From the NCBI GenBank assembly GCA_012965455.1, contig DTSG01000508.1:1-22897 (forward strand): 22,897 nt of DNA, written 5' to 3'. Source of the stretch: Planctomycetaceae bacterium (GTDB lineage Bacteria; Planctomycetota; Planctomycetia; Pirellulales; Pirellulaceae). The notes under the pieces are model-generated. The model saw only the letters and a program-made list of their open reading frames with translations. It did not search any database and was not told where the DNA came from. This document shows, piece after piece, positions 1-7,960 of this stretch. Every line of letters begins with the position of its first letter. The first letter of the stretch is position 1. The position numbers and the translations under genes are program-made.

Positions 1-789
1 ATCGTACTGAAACTGCTCATGAAGTTCTTGACCGTACTGCGTTAAGTCCAGTGCTAACCGCAAACACTCTTCGTTCTCGAGTATCCGACTAAATCGAGTG
101 GTCGACGCCAAATGCGTGGTATCAATATGGTAGGAGTGTTCTCCAAACATACCTTCTTGATCGGCGATCAGTTCAGCGAGTGTCGTGGCGGTCGGTTCAC
201 TGTCTTGGCGACCAGCAACATCCGCTTTGACATTGGTAAACAGCTCTTGATGCACGTGTCTGAGCAATAGCTGAGCAACAGCCCGTTGATCCGCTTTACC
301 TTTTTGCGGCATCACTGATTCAAACGTCGTAATCGCATTACACGTACCGTAATTTTGCAGCACGACCGAAAAACCACGAGCAGGATCCACTCCTTCTTGC
401 AGCAAGACTTCGACCATTTCATCAATATTGTCATCTTGGACTTCAATCTTATCGATCAGTTCTCGAGCAGCAGCCACATCACCGACTGGTCGCATATACA
501 TCCAACCTTCGGAGACACGCCCATCCTCGAGCAACCCAGTTCCAACTTGTCGACAAGCACCAAGCAACCCGTCTTCTAGTAATGTCCGCTGTTTGGGATC
601 GAGGTCATCGCCTGATTCACCATAGAGCAACGGTAGTCCGGCGCGGTGGCGGACTTGCATCTTTAAAGCTTCGAACAACTCGTGATGTTTCTTGTCCTGT
701 TGCAAGCTGCTAATCAAGTGTTCCAGCACCGCGTCCACTCCACCAGAGGTAGATTGTTGTTCGAGTTGTTCAAAAAGAGAATCTGCCAT
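1..789 (-). CDS. Hypothetical protein, 3' end outside the window
   Basis: An open frame of 263 codons runs from an ATG at 787-789 to the left edge without a stop, so the C-terminus is missing. The start is supported by AAGGA about 12 bases upstream of the ATG. The product begins MADSLFEQLEQQ. It is soluble, acidic and mainly helical in appearance, with no signal peptide or membrane segment. Leu/Glu/Gln-rich stretches such as DAVLEHLISSLQQDKKHHEL suggest helical repeats of TPR type, but I cannot assign a family. It lies about 100 bases downstream of the hemD-hemE fusion on the same strand and could be co-transcribed with it. Function unknown. I am confident it is a gene because the reading frame is long and protein-like with a good ribosome site. 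Confidence 0.8.
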   Translation of the reverse strand, partial: MADSLFEQLEQQSTSGGVDAVLEHLISSLQQDKKHHELFEALKMQVRHRAGLPLLYGESGDDLDPKQRTLLEDGLLGACRQVGTGLLEDGRVSEGWMYMRPVGDVAAARELIDKIEVQDDNIDEMVEVLLQEGVDPARGFSVVLQNYGTCNAITTFESVMPQKGKADQRAVAQLLLRHVHQELFTNVKADVAGRQDSEPTATTLAELIADQEGMFGEHSYHIDTTHLASTTRFSRILENEECLRLALDLTQYGQELHEQFQYD

Positions 790-890
790 CGTAATATAAT
801 TTCCTTGCTATTGTTCTATCCAATCTGATTTTGATCATTGTAGCACGAGCCGATCCCATTCGTCCGCTGGCGATGGAAACGTACCCCATA

Positions 891-2825
891 TTACCGGCTA
901 CTGATTTCATGCACTGCATCAACCAAAGCGATAACATTATCCACGGGAGTTTGTTGCAGCACACCGTGGCCGAGATTAAATATATGGCCATTGCGACCAT
1001 TGGCTTGGGCTAAGACTATTTCCGTACGTTTGCGAATGGTCGGGACATCGGCCAGTAATACTAATGGATCGAGATTGCCTTGGACGCTGCGATCGTGCCC
1101 AATAATATCCCAGGCATCATCCAAGCGAACCCGCCAATCCACTCCGACGACACAATTGCCACCCTCAGCCAACATTGGTAACAATCCGGGGTTACCCGTC
1201 GCGAAGTTGATGACTGGAATACCTGGAACCAATCCGGCAATTATTTCTTGTACGTAGGGCAAAACGTATTCTCGATAGTCGTCGGTTCCTAGACAGCCAG
1301 CCCAAGAATCAAAAAGCTGAACGCATTGAACACCAGCGGCGATTTGTGCATTGAGGTAACGAGTGATTGCTCGCACAAAACGTCCCATCAGTTCCTTCCA
1401 AGCACCTGGGTCGCGATACATAATTGTCTTGGTGTTTAAGTAGTTACGGCTCGAGCCACCTTCGATCGCATAGCTGGCCAATGTAAACGGTGCGCCGGAA
1501 AACCCAATCAGGGGCATATCTGCCGGTAGTTCCTGACGAGTCAGTTTGACCGTTTCCATAACAAAATCCAACGCCTCCACCGATTCCAATTCAACAACTC
1601 GATCAATATCCGCTGCTTCTCGAATAGGATTATGAATCACTGGGCCTTCACCCTTGGCAAATTCTAAATCGAGTCCCATCGGTTCAAGAATCGGCAATAG
1701 GTCCGAAAATATAATAGCTGCATCGACACCTAAACGATTCACAGCGGTCACCATAATTTCAGAACACAGCTCGGGGGACTTGCAGAGCTCTAGAAAAGTC
1801 GTCTTGCTGCGAATCTCACGATATTCTTGCATGTATCGCCCAGCTTGCCGCATTAACCACACTGGCGTCACATCGGTCGGTTCGCCCCGACATGCCTGCA
1901 AAAATAAACTGTCATACCAAGGAGCATTTTTGTCTAACGCATCGGACATTGGGCCGGAGAGCATATGATGAATCCTCTGTTTTCGTTGTAATGTTTCTTG
2001 GGCAAACTGAGCAGCATGCAAGACGAGCTGCCCCATTTTTGAGTGTGCTGGTTCTAGGTCCACAATTAAACCATTGTCACGAATGCATTCAGACGTGGTT
2101 GGACCAATCGAAACAACTACACTACGACGAATGGCGTCTCGTAGTGATTCCAGTAAATCTAATTGTTCGGCTAATGCAAAGAGATTGGTTAATTGATGTG
2201 CTGAGGTAAAAAGCAAAACATCACGATCACCGTCGACAATGGCCTGCAGGTTTTCTCGTAGCGGTGCTGTATCCGCGGGTAATTCCCAGCGGTACACCTT
2301 GACCGAGTGAACTTTAGCTCCGCGGGCTTCCAAACCTGCTACTAAACTTGGGTTGGGTTTACCATATTCTTGAATCGCAATATTGACCTGGTTTAAAGGC
2401 AGGTGGGTATCAAGTGTCGCTAGTACTTCGCGCCAAGTGTTAGGTGCAGCCACAGAAAGTGTGGGAGTGATCCCATACTCTTTCAACGCAGCTATTGCTT
2501 TCGGGCCGCGAGCGATCGTGGTCATATCTGTGAGGCAATTTAGGAATCGCTCCATATCCACATGCCGTTCTACGCTCCGCATTAAATAACGCACACCAAC
2601 ACCCGTCATCAATACCAGTGCGTCCATTTCACCTGTCATGATATGATTCGCTAAGTCAATACTTGGCCGGTTGTCTTCCTCAACGACTTCCTGCATCGAG
2701 TGGCTAACAAAAGCGACGCCACCTCGTTTTTCAATGAGGCGCGCAAGCTCGGTATTGCGGCGACTTTCAAATGCCGCCACCCGCAGTCCGTCAAAACCAG
2801 TATTAGAAGATAGATCCGTTTTCAT
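891..2825 (-). CDS. hemD-hemE: HemD-HemE fusion: uroporphyrinogen-III synthase + uroporphyrinogen decarboxylase
   Basis: One uninterrupted frame encodes two consecutive enzymes of tetrapyrrole synthesis in the cytoplasm. Residues 1 to about 280 resemble HemD, which closes hydroxymethylbilane to uroporphyrinogen III; landmarks are ARGPKAIAALKEYGI and LLFTSAHQLTNLF. Residues 288-644 are HemE, which decarboxylates uroporphyrinogen III to coproporphyrinogen III. Landmarks are WLMRQAGRY, FSDLLP, GFSGAPFTLASY, DSWAG, QGNLDP and FNLGHGV. Counted from the internal Met288, the module is 357 residues with R39, R43 and D88, matching E. coli HemE R37, R41 and D86 (354 residues). I chose the ATG at 2823-2825, preceded by GAAGGGG at short spacing; a TTG start at 2855 is also open and would give 654 residues. 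Family assignment is firm. Whether the two halves are made only as a fusion is less certain, because an internal ribosome site precedes the HemE module. Confidence 0.93.
   Translation of the reverse strand: MKTDLSSNTGFDGLRVAAFESRRNTELARLIEKRGGVAFVSHSMQEVVEEDNRPSIDLANHIMTGEMDALVLMTGVGVRYLMRSVERHVDMERFLNCLTDMTTIARGPKAIAALKEYGITPTLSVAAPNTWREVLATLDTHLPLNQVNIAIQEYGKPNPSLVAGLEARGAKVHSVKVYRWELPADTAPLRENLQAIVDGDRDVLLFTSAHQLTNLFALAEQLDLLESLRDAIRRSVVVSIGPTTSECIRDNGLIVDLEPAHSKMGQLVLHAAQFAQETLQRKQRIHHMLSGPMSDALDKNAPWYDSLFLQACRGEPTDVTPVWLMRQAGRYMQEYREIRSKTTFLELCKSPELCSEIMVTAVNRLGVDAAIIFSDLLPILEPMGLDLEFAKGEGPVIHNPIREAADIDRVVELESVEALDFVMETVKLTRQELPADMPLIGFSGAPFTLASYAIEGGSSRNYLNTKTIMYRDPGAWKELMGRFVRAITRYLNAQIAAGVQCVQLFDSWAGCLGTDDYREYVLPYVQEIIAGLVPGIPVINFATGNPGLLPMLAEGGNCVVGVDWRVRLDDAWDIIGHDRSVQGNLDPLVLLADVPTIRKRTEIVLAQANGRNGHIFNLGHGVLQQTPVDNVIALVDAVHEISSR
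1962..1978 (-). promoter_or_regulatory. Internal Shine-Dalgarno and ATG at the HemD/HemE junction
   Basis: On the minus strand AGAGGA (complement of 1973-1978) stands 8 bases before an in-frame ATG (complement of 1962-1964). This is ideal spacing for translation initiation. The ATG begins the segment MLSGPMSDALDK, which is exactly where a normal-length HemE should begin. This suggests stand-alone HemE may be produced from the fusion gene. It is an inference from sequence only, and a chance match is possible. Confidence 0.5.
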
Positions 2826-2872
2826 GACCCCTTCAATATACACCAGTAGTTTCAAGCGACCATCGGGGGGTG

Positions 2873-2901
2873 GTTCTATGAAGCCGCTTGACCGTTGTCA
2901 A
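2873..2901 (-). promoter_or_regulatory. Candidate sigma70-type promoter of the hemD-hemE fusion
   Basis: On the minus strand a perfect -35 TTGACA (complement of 2896-2901) is followed after 17 bases by TAGAAC (complement of 2873-2878), which matches TATAAT at four of six positions. Transcription would begin near 2866, about 40 bases before the ATG at 2825. Planctomycete promoters are not well characterised, so this is a consensus match rather than proof. Confidence 0.42.
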
Positions 2902-2934
2902 AGAGCGTCATAGTTTGCGGAAAACAGTAGATTC

Positions 2935-2948
2935 GTCAAAGATTTGAC
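2935..2948. repeat. 14-bp palindrome GTCAAA-GA-TTTGAC, candidate operator
   Basis: A perfect 6-base inverted repeat with a 2-base centre lies in the divergent region between the hemD-hemE fusion and the small 78-residue gene. The direct half GTCAAAGA recurs at 2897-2904, where it overlaps the candidate -35 of the fusion gene. The arrangement would suit a dimeric repressor, but no regulator is encoded next to it. Confidence 0.3.
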
Positions 2949-3008
2949 ACTTTGCCGACGATTTACTCGGACAGCAACACGATGTTGTTAGGTATAGGCA
3001 ATATGCAC

Positions 3009-3028
3009 AGCGAACAAGGACGTTCGCT
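3009..3028. repeat. 7-bp inverted repeat AGCGAAC/GTTCGCT, 6-base loop
   Basis: AGCGAAC at 3009-3015 and its reverse complement at 3022-3028 form a perfect 7-base stem. A further AGCGAAC occurs at 3061-3067, just before the small downstream gene. There is no following T-run, so this is not a standard terminator. It could be a protein-binding site or an RNA hairpin in the small gene's leader. Confidence 0.3.
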
Positions 3029-3073
3029 AAGCCTGTACCGAAAATACGAACTTCATATTGAGCGAACTTGCCG

Positions 3074-3310
3074 ATGCAACGCAATATCCTGCCATTGAAA
3101 CCTACTCAACCCGGCCATGCTGACGTCGTAAACACACTCAAACATGAAACGCACATCGAAGTTCAATTAGGCGATATCCTGCCTGCACTTACCGATGCTT
3201 TGTTATCGCAGCGATTGTGGATTCGAGATTTCTCTGAAGATAAAATCTCCATCAGCAAAGATTTTTATGAGATCATCATGGCATACCAGCGACTCAAGCG
3301 GACGGCCTAA
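3074..3310 (+). CDS. Small unknown protein, 78 residues
   Basis: The frame runs from the ATG at 3074 (a TTG at 3068 is also in frame) to TAA at 3308-3310. The product begins MQRNILPLKPTQPG and ends EIIMAYQRLKRTA. It has no signal peptide, membrane segment or cysteine cluster. The central part looks like an alternating strand/helix fold with a helical C-terminus. No clear Shine-Dalgarno is visible. It is divergent from the hemD-hemE fusion and precedes the LOG-family gene by about 200 bases. I recognise no family. The amino acid composition looks like a real protein, and no better gene occupies the region, but its short length keeps confidence moderate. Confidence 0.55.
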   Translation: MQRNILPLKPTQPGHADVVNTLKHETHIEVQLGDILPALTDALLSQRLWIRDFSEDKISISKDFYEIIMAYQRLKRTA

Positions 3311-3426
3311 TTACCGCAACGAAACGCTATTTCTGCTGGTGGTAATTCGGAGTACTGATTACTTCGAGACAAGTCTTAGTCATTGCAACGATCATTAAAC
3401 GCCGCCGGCATGCCAGAATCTATTTG

Positions 3427-3446
3427 CACTGTCTGACAAAACAGTG
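3427..3446. repeat. Inverted repeat CACTGT/ACAGTG upstream of the LOG-family gene
   Basis: CACTGT at 3427-3432 and ACAGTG at 3441-3446 form a 6-base stem with an 8-base loop, in the 196-base gap between the small gene and the LOG-family gene. No T-run follows. It is either a weak hairpin or a protein site. Nothing else is evident in this gap apart from the ribosome site of the next gene. Confidence 0.2.
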
Positions 3447-3506
3447 AAGAATAGTGCTGCAACGAATGTTGATGAAAATATTTGATCAAGCCCGAGGATT
3501 CCGAAT

Positions 3507-4493
3507 ATGTCCGACAGCCCAAAACAGAACCGCATTGATGATCTACTGGATCGTATTCGCTTATCCGCTGAGCGATTAGCCGACGATCGCGTGGACCGTG
3601 GCGACTTGAAAATTCTCAGCCGTACATTGCGGGAACTGCGATATGCCTTCAAAGTGTTTGCTCCTTATCGCAATCAACGAAAAGTAACCGTGTTTGGATC
3701 CGCGCGAACAGCCGCCACCGAACCAACCTATCGAGCCTGCGTTCAGTTTGGTGCCGAGATGGCCAAGCATGAATGGATGATTGTGACAGGCGCCGCTCAA
3801 GGAATTATGGAAGCGGGGCATGTGGGTGCCGGACGTGAAATGTCGATGGGGCTCAATATTATGCTGCCCTTTGAGCAACACGCAAATCCGGTCATTGCCG
3901 ACGATCATAAATTGGTCAATATGAAGTACTTCTTTACTCGCAAACTCATGTTCGTAAAAGAATGTGACGCGGTCGTTTGTTACCCCGGTGGTTTTGGAAC
4001 GTTAGACGAAGCCCTAGAAGTGCTCACCTTGATTCAAACTGGCAAGCGCGAATTGGTGCCGGTCATATTTGCGGATGCACCTGGCGGTAACTTCTGGACA
4101 ACCCTCGACCAATTCATCCGCGAACATCTACTCCGTGACGGCATGATTTCTCCGGACGACTTGCACTTGTATTCGGTTACCGACAATTACGAAGAAGCCG
4201 CTCATGAAATCCTGAATTACTATCGAGTATTTCATAGTATGCGGTACGTCGGACGAGACTTAATTCTGCGACTGCAACAAGAACTCAGCGAATCGTTGTT
4301 GGCCACCATCAATCAAGATTTCGCCGACATTCTTAACGGCGGTGAATTTGAACAACACGCCGGGAGACTCGAAGAAGAAAAAGATGACGAGACGACAAAC
4401 GACATGTCTCGCTTGATCTTTAACTTTAATCGCCGCGCACACGGACGGCTACGGCTACTCATCAACCTGATCAATGAATCCGCCGGCGAGTAA
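3507..4493 (+). CDS. LOG-family Rossmann-fold nucleotide-binding protein (TIGR00730-like), long form
   Basis: The ATG at 3507 is preceded by GAGGA 8 bases upstream. The product is 328 residues, predicted cytoplasmic. The core carries LOG/lysine-decarboxylase-like signatures: VTVFGSAR, TGAAQGIMEAGHVGAG (the nucleotide loop), TRK before the catalytic strand, and PGGFGTLDEA at residues 160-169, whose Glu and the preceding Arg are catalytic in LOG enzymes. Characterised members release the base from nucleoside 5'-monophosphates. The activity here is inferred from the family. The protein is longer than plant-type LOG (about 180-220 residues), with roughly 65 extra N-terminal residues and a helical C-terminal tail rich in Glu and Asp near residue 290. 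In size it lies between short LOG proteins and E. coli PpnN. It converges with moaB, and the 78-base gap shows no clear terminator. Confidence 0.88.
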   Translation: MSDSPKQNRIDDLLDRIRLSAERLADDRVDRGDLKILSRTLRELRYAFKVFAPYRNQRKVTVFGSARTAATEPTYRACVQFGAEMAKHEWMIVTGAAQGIMEAGHVGAGREMSMGLNIMLPFEQHANPVIADDHKLVNMKYFFTRKLMFVKECDAVVCYPGGFGTLDEALEVLTLIQTGKRELVPVIFADAPGGNFWTTLDQFIREHLLRDGMISPDDLHLYSVTDNYEEAAHEILNYYRVFHSMRYVGRDLILRLQQELSESLLATINQDFADILNGGEFEQHAGRLEEEKDDETTNDMSRLIFNFNRRAHGRLRLLINLINESAGE

Positions 4494-4571
4494 ATCTTCA
4501 TGCAGCTTAGCATCAACTAATAATCGGAAACCAGCTAGAGTTCTGCAAGAATAGTTGCCGGACACAGGCGT

Positions 4572-5081
4572 CTATTTGTTGGCTTCGTGCACGAGGTGCC
4601 CGAGCTCCGGTACGATGATTTTATCCATGGCAAGCTTTACCGCTTTGGGTGATCCCGGCATCGTCAACACAACTGTCTGTGACATCAATCCGCCTACTGT
4701 ACGAGACAAAATCGTAGCGGATCCGATTTCTGCATAACTTAATGAACGAAATAATTCGCCATACCCCGGAATGATTTTGTTCAACAAACCTCTGACGGTC
4801 TCAAACGTCTGATCGCGACGCGCTATGCCGGTCCCGCCCGTTAATAAAACGGCTTGAATATTCGCGTCTGATTCGCACTGCCGCAACAATGCAATCAGCG
4901 GCTCTGGATTGTCCGAAATAATCTCGCGCCGCAATATTTCGTGGCCGGCGGCGGTTAATCGCTCGACCACCAAAGCGCCACCCGTGTCTGTCTCCACAGT
5001 CCGTGTATCACTTACTGTAATCACACAACAACCACACCGCTGTCCTCCTTGAGCGCGGTGATCTGCAACCGAATCAACCAT
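4572..5081 (-). CDS. moaB: MoaB/MogA-type molybdopterin adenylyltransferase
   Basis: The product is 169 residues, close to the 170 of E. coli MoaB. Residues 24-27 (SDTR) and TGGTGIARRDQTFE from residue 81 are the molybdopterin-binding signatures of the MoaB/MogA family, which activates molybdopterin by adenylylation during molybdenum cofactor synthesis. The C-terminal TMPGSPKAVKLA segment is also typical. The start is the ATG at 5079-5081, because GGAGGA stands 7 bases before it. A TTG 30 bases further upstream is open but lies before that ribosome site. An out-of-frame ATG-TAA sits between the ribosome site and the chosen start. No other cofactor gene is nearby, so the context gives no hint of which molybdoenzyme it serves. 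Confidence 0.93.
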   Translation of the reverse strand: MVDSVADHRAQGGQRCGCCVITVSDTRTVETDTGGALVVERLTAAGHEILRREIISDNPEPLIALLRQCESDANIQAVLLTGGTGIARRDQTFETVRGLLNKIIPGYGELFRSLSYAEIGSATILSRTVGGLMSQTVVLTMPGSPKAVKLAMDKIIVPELGHLVHEANK

Positions 5082-5135
5082 TACATGTTCCTCCAAAAAA
5101 CAATTTCGCAATCACTGCAGATCTCCCGAAAAGCA

Positions 5136-6425
5136 TCAATTGATGGATTGAGGAGGCAACATAATCCGATCCTCAAGGTTCGGTCGAAACATAATCAATA
5201 TAATCAGCGGTAGTGACCAACCGAGATACAGCCCACCGCCTCCACCATTCCAAAATCGTGTCGCTAACAGCAAGGCGGCAGTACAGCTGATCAACGTTGC
5301 TAAGTTTTTCTTCGCTGGCCAAATCGCAAACATGATGCTCATCATAAAAAAGAAAGCAATGAAGGTAATGCGATACGAAGGCACCCAATGTAATTGCCAC
5401 ATCCCCTTCAGCACATCTCTGTCCATTTCTGGCATCAAGAACCCATGCATTCTTTTAATCTGTAAAATTAAATCGCCTGTTTCTGGCCGTTGCGTTAAAA
5501 CTAGTCCAGCGATCAATATGCCCCATCCAACTACCACTCCAACCAACATCTTGGGCAAACCGCGCTGCCAATAAAACCCGATCCACAAGGGCAGCAAGAA
5601 CAATGGATAATAGATGCAAAAGGCAAGTGACAAAAACAGACCTGCTAAAAACGGCTTGCGATAACACAACAGCGCCCAAACCAATAATGCACCGGGCAAC
5701 ACGTGATGAACATGCCCACCCATTTCGCCAGTATACGGAACCAACAGATAAAACACGGCAGCACCGAGACCCATATTCACATTCTGAAAATGCACGGATC
5801 CAAATAAAATCAATCCGCCGACGATTGCGAGGTGTGCCAACAAAACAATAATCAACGCCAATCGCTGTGTCATTTCAAACCGATATACACCCGGATCTTT
5901 GCCGCCCCGATGAACCAGCTCGAACGGCGATTCCCAAAAAGCAACTGCCACCGGCGGGATATCTTCAAGAATGCGATAGCCCGGCATATGGTTGGGATAT
6001 TGCTCGATTTCAAGCTCCCGGTCATTCTCTAAATAACCGACGGTAACATTGCTGACTAATAAAATAGACAGTGCGACCAGCAAGAAAGTTAGTCCACCGG
6101 CGGATAAATTTGGCTCCAGCAGAGGGCGTCTCACTAATGTGCAGTCATATAACATCCTGACAACCAGCACGCCGCCAACGATCCACAACACGATATATCC
6201 TAGGCGCTCAATATCCTGAAAGCCATTGATCAACCCATGCGAAACTAACAGGAATCCCGGAGTGAAAAGCGAAATTAGAAAGACATCTAAATTACGAATG
6301 CTAAACAATCGCCCAAATTTGAAGAATAGGGTAACGGTGAGAAACAACGTTAGATATAACCATGTTGTGGATTCAACATGCGTATAGCTAAAGAAAATAT
6401 CGTTTAGTTGTTCGTTCTCAAACAT
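5136..6425 (-). CDS. Polytopic membrane protein, possibly GT-C/GT87-like
   Basis: The product is 429 residues with about nine or ten hydrophobic segments and a large loop between the first and second membrane groups (ENDRELEIEQYPNHMPGYR onward). The ATG at 6423-6425 is chosen because AGGA lies 6 bases before it; an upstream TTG at 6449 is weaker. The block PYTGEMGGHVHHVLPGALLV followed by short helices with YYPLFLLPLW resembles lipid-linked-sugar glycosyltransferases of the GT-C type (GT87/DUF2029). I do not see a decisive acidic catalytic motif after the first helix, so the function is a suggestion only. It lies between moaB and the BRCT-MerR-TPR gene on the same strand and may be transcribed with both. 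Confidence 0.75.
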   Translation of the reverse strand: MFENEQLNDIFFSYTHVESTTWLYLTLFLTVTLFFKFGRLFSIRNLDVFLISLFTPGFLLVSHGLINGFQDIERLGYIVLWIVGGVLVVRMLYDCTLVRRPLLEPNLSAGGLTFLLVALSILLVSNVTVGYLENDRELEIEQYPNHMPGYRILEDIPPVAVAFWESPFELVHRGGKDPGVYRFEMTQRLALIIVLLAHLAIVGGLILFGSVHFQNVNMGLGAAVFYLLVPYTGEMGGHVHHVLPGALLVWALLCYRKPFLAGLFLSLAFCIYYPLFLLPLWIGFYWQRGLPKMLVGVVVGWGILIAGLVLTQRPETGDLILQIKRMHGFLMPEMDRDVLKGMWQLHWVPSYRITFIAFFFMMSIMFAIWPAKKNLATLISCTAALLLATRFWNGGGGGLYLGWSLPLIILIMFRPNLEDRIMLPPQSIN

Positions 6426-6504
6426 TCTTGTTCCTGTCAATCGTTGCAATGCATTGGTTCGCCTACAGACTGAACCACGCTAATCACGGCACGGTTGGGC
6501 ATCC

Positions 6505-7812
6505 TTACAACAAACGGTCTCGTGCCTGTTGAGCCCATGGGCTGTCTGGCGATAAAACCAAAAACGCTCGCCAATGATCAATCGCTTTATCACGCTGACC
6601 CAGTTCATCAAGGGTCCGAGCCAAATGATAATGAACATCCGGATAATCTGGATGATATTTTAGAGCACCATATAAAGCGGCAATCGCTAGCTCCAACTCA
6701 CCTGTGTCAATCAACACGCACCCTAGGTTAGCGCGAGCTTCCACATAGTTTTCGTCTATCTCAATCGCCATATAATATCGTTCACGAGCAGCTGCATAAT
6801 CATTGCGGCGATAAAGTAATTCCGCTAGTTGAAAATTCACTTCGGCGCGAGGTCCAAATGCTGTTAAAAATGTGCGGTATACATCTATCGCTAGTTCAAG
6901 TTCCCCCGCTTCCTCATAGTCACTCGCCTGCATCAACATCGACTCTGGATTGTCGGGATGAATCGCTCGATCAAGCGCACCGCCAAATGACAGAATACGG
7001 GGACCACCGTCTCCAACCTGGTCACCATCGAGTGCCGCCAAAACATCTTGCTCACTAATCTCAATAATATCCTTAGCTGAAATATGAGGCGGCTCCAGTT
7101 GCAATTCAGCCGTCGGGTGGACTTCCCGGATCACATGGTCAGGCTCCTCCAACGCGTCAAAATCCAATCGCATTTGACCATTGGGCTCGACCAAACCCTC
7201 GCCTTGCCGCAACAAAATTTCTTGCCCTTGTACAATCACCGACAATTGAGCTAATGGGCGTTCAACATCTGGGACGTATTTGGCTAAATCCGCCAAACGT
7301 TTTTCGATTTGAGCGGGCGTGGCTCCGGCAGATAACATCTCAGCGAGGTGACGAGCCGTGGCAACTTCTTGGAAGTCAAAGTATGGCAAACGGTGCACTT
7401 CCCTAGTGGGTATAATTAACCCACGTCGGTGCCAGCGACGAATCACAGCCACCGAAACCTCCAGCATCTCCGCAAGCATGGCTGGCGTGTACAACCGGCG
7501 AATATTTTGATCGGGATCTAGCATCCCCAACCGTTCCCAAAATTGAGTCTCGGTGATGATCTCCGCTTGCCCCGCTGAAACAGCCGTTAAAACCGCTCGC
7601 GGTAATAATTTCTCTGGATTTGTCGGAGGCCACTGCTCCGCCCCGAGTACGATAACATCAACATTGGCCTCTTCCACGTCATCAGAATTCATCATAAACC
7701 CGCCCGCTCGGCTCACGAAACGATGGGCCTCGCGAAGATTTACGCCTCCCAGTTTTCCAACAAACGCAACACGCTTGCCTTGCAATGGCTGGTTATTTGA
7801 TGATTCTGACAT
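6505..7812 (-). CDS. BRCT + MerR-type HTH + TPR protein
   Basis: Residues 11-90 resemble a BRCT fold: QGKRVAFVGKLGG, then REAHRFVSRAGG, then a short strand DVIVLGAEQ. Residues 103-175 carry a MerR-like helix-turn-helix: YTPAMLAEMLEVSVAVIRRW, then RRGLIIPTREVHRLPYFDF. A linker with acidic and Pro-rich stretches follows. From about residue 291 to the end there are four TPR-like repeats (GELELAIDVYRTFL, NDYAAARERYYMAIEID, GELELAIAALYGALKYHPDY, GQRDKAIDHWRAFLVLSPDS). No signal peptide or membrane segment is present, so it is predicted cytoplasmic. BRCT domains usually bind phosphopeptides or DNA ends, and MerR-like domains bind DNA. A role in regulation or DNA-linked assembly is inferred, with no partner visible. 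The start is an ATG with only a weak GAAAG upstream. Confidence 0.85.
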   Translation of the reverse strand: MSESSNNQPLQGKRVAFVGKLGGVNLREAHRFVSRAGGFMMNSDDVEEANVDVIVLGAEQWPPTNPEKLLPRAVLTAVSAGQAEIITETQFWERLGMLDPDQNIRRLYTPAMLAEMLEVSVAVIRRWHRRGLIIPTREVHRLPYFDFQEVATARHLAEMLSAGATPAQIEKRLADLAKYVPDVERPLAQLSVIVQGQEILLRQGEGLVEPNGQMRLDFDALEEPDHVIREVHPTAELQLEPPHISAKDIIEISEQDVLAALDGDQVGDGGPRILSFGGALDRAIHPDNPESMLMQASDYEEAGELELAIDVYRTFLTAFGPRAEVNFQLAELLYRRNDYAAARERYYMAIEIDENYVEARANLGCVLIDTGELELAIAALYGALKYHPDYPDVHYHLARTLDELGQRDKAIDHWRAFLVLSPDSPWAQQARDRLL

Positions 7813-7960
7813 TCAATTTGCTTTCGCAAACACTAAGGATCTAATTTAACTTCCAGGAGCCACAGTCACCCTCCTAGTGAACGACTCGATTTACCACTGG
7901 GCTGAACTGACATGCCGTCGACACATCCGCTGCGGTCAACGCCAGCCAGCGTCAGCTATT

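Noticed and set aside
2944..2972. TTGACA at 2944-2949 as a plus-strand promoter of the small gene
   Set aside because: At 16-18 bases downstream the sequence reads around CTCGGAC, with no resemblance to a -10 box. The hexamer is part of the 14-base palindrome instead.
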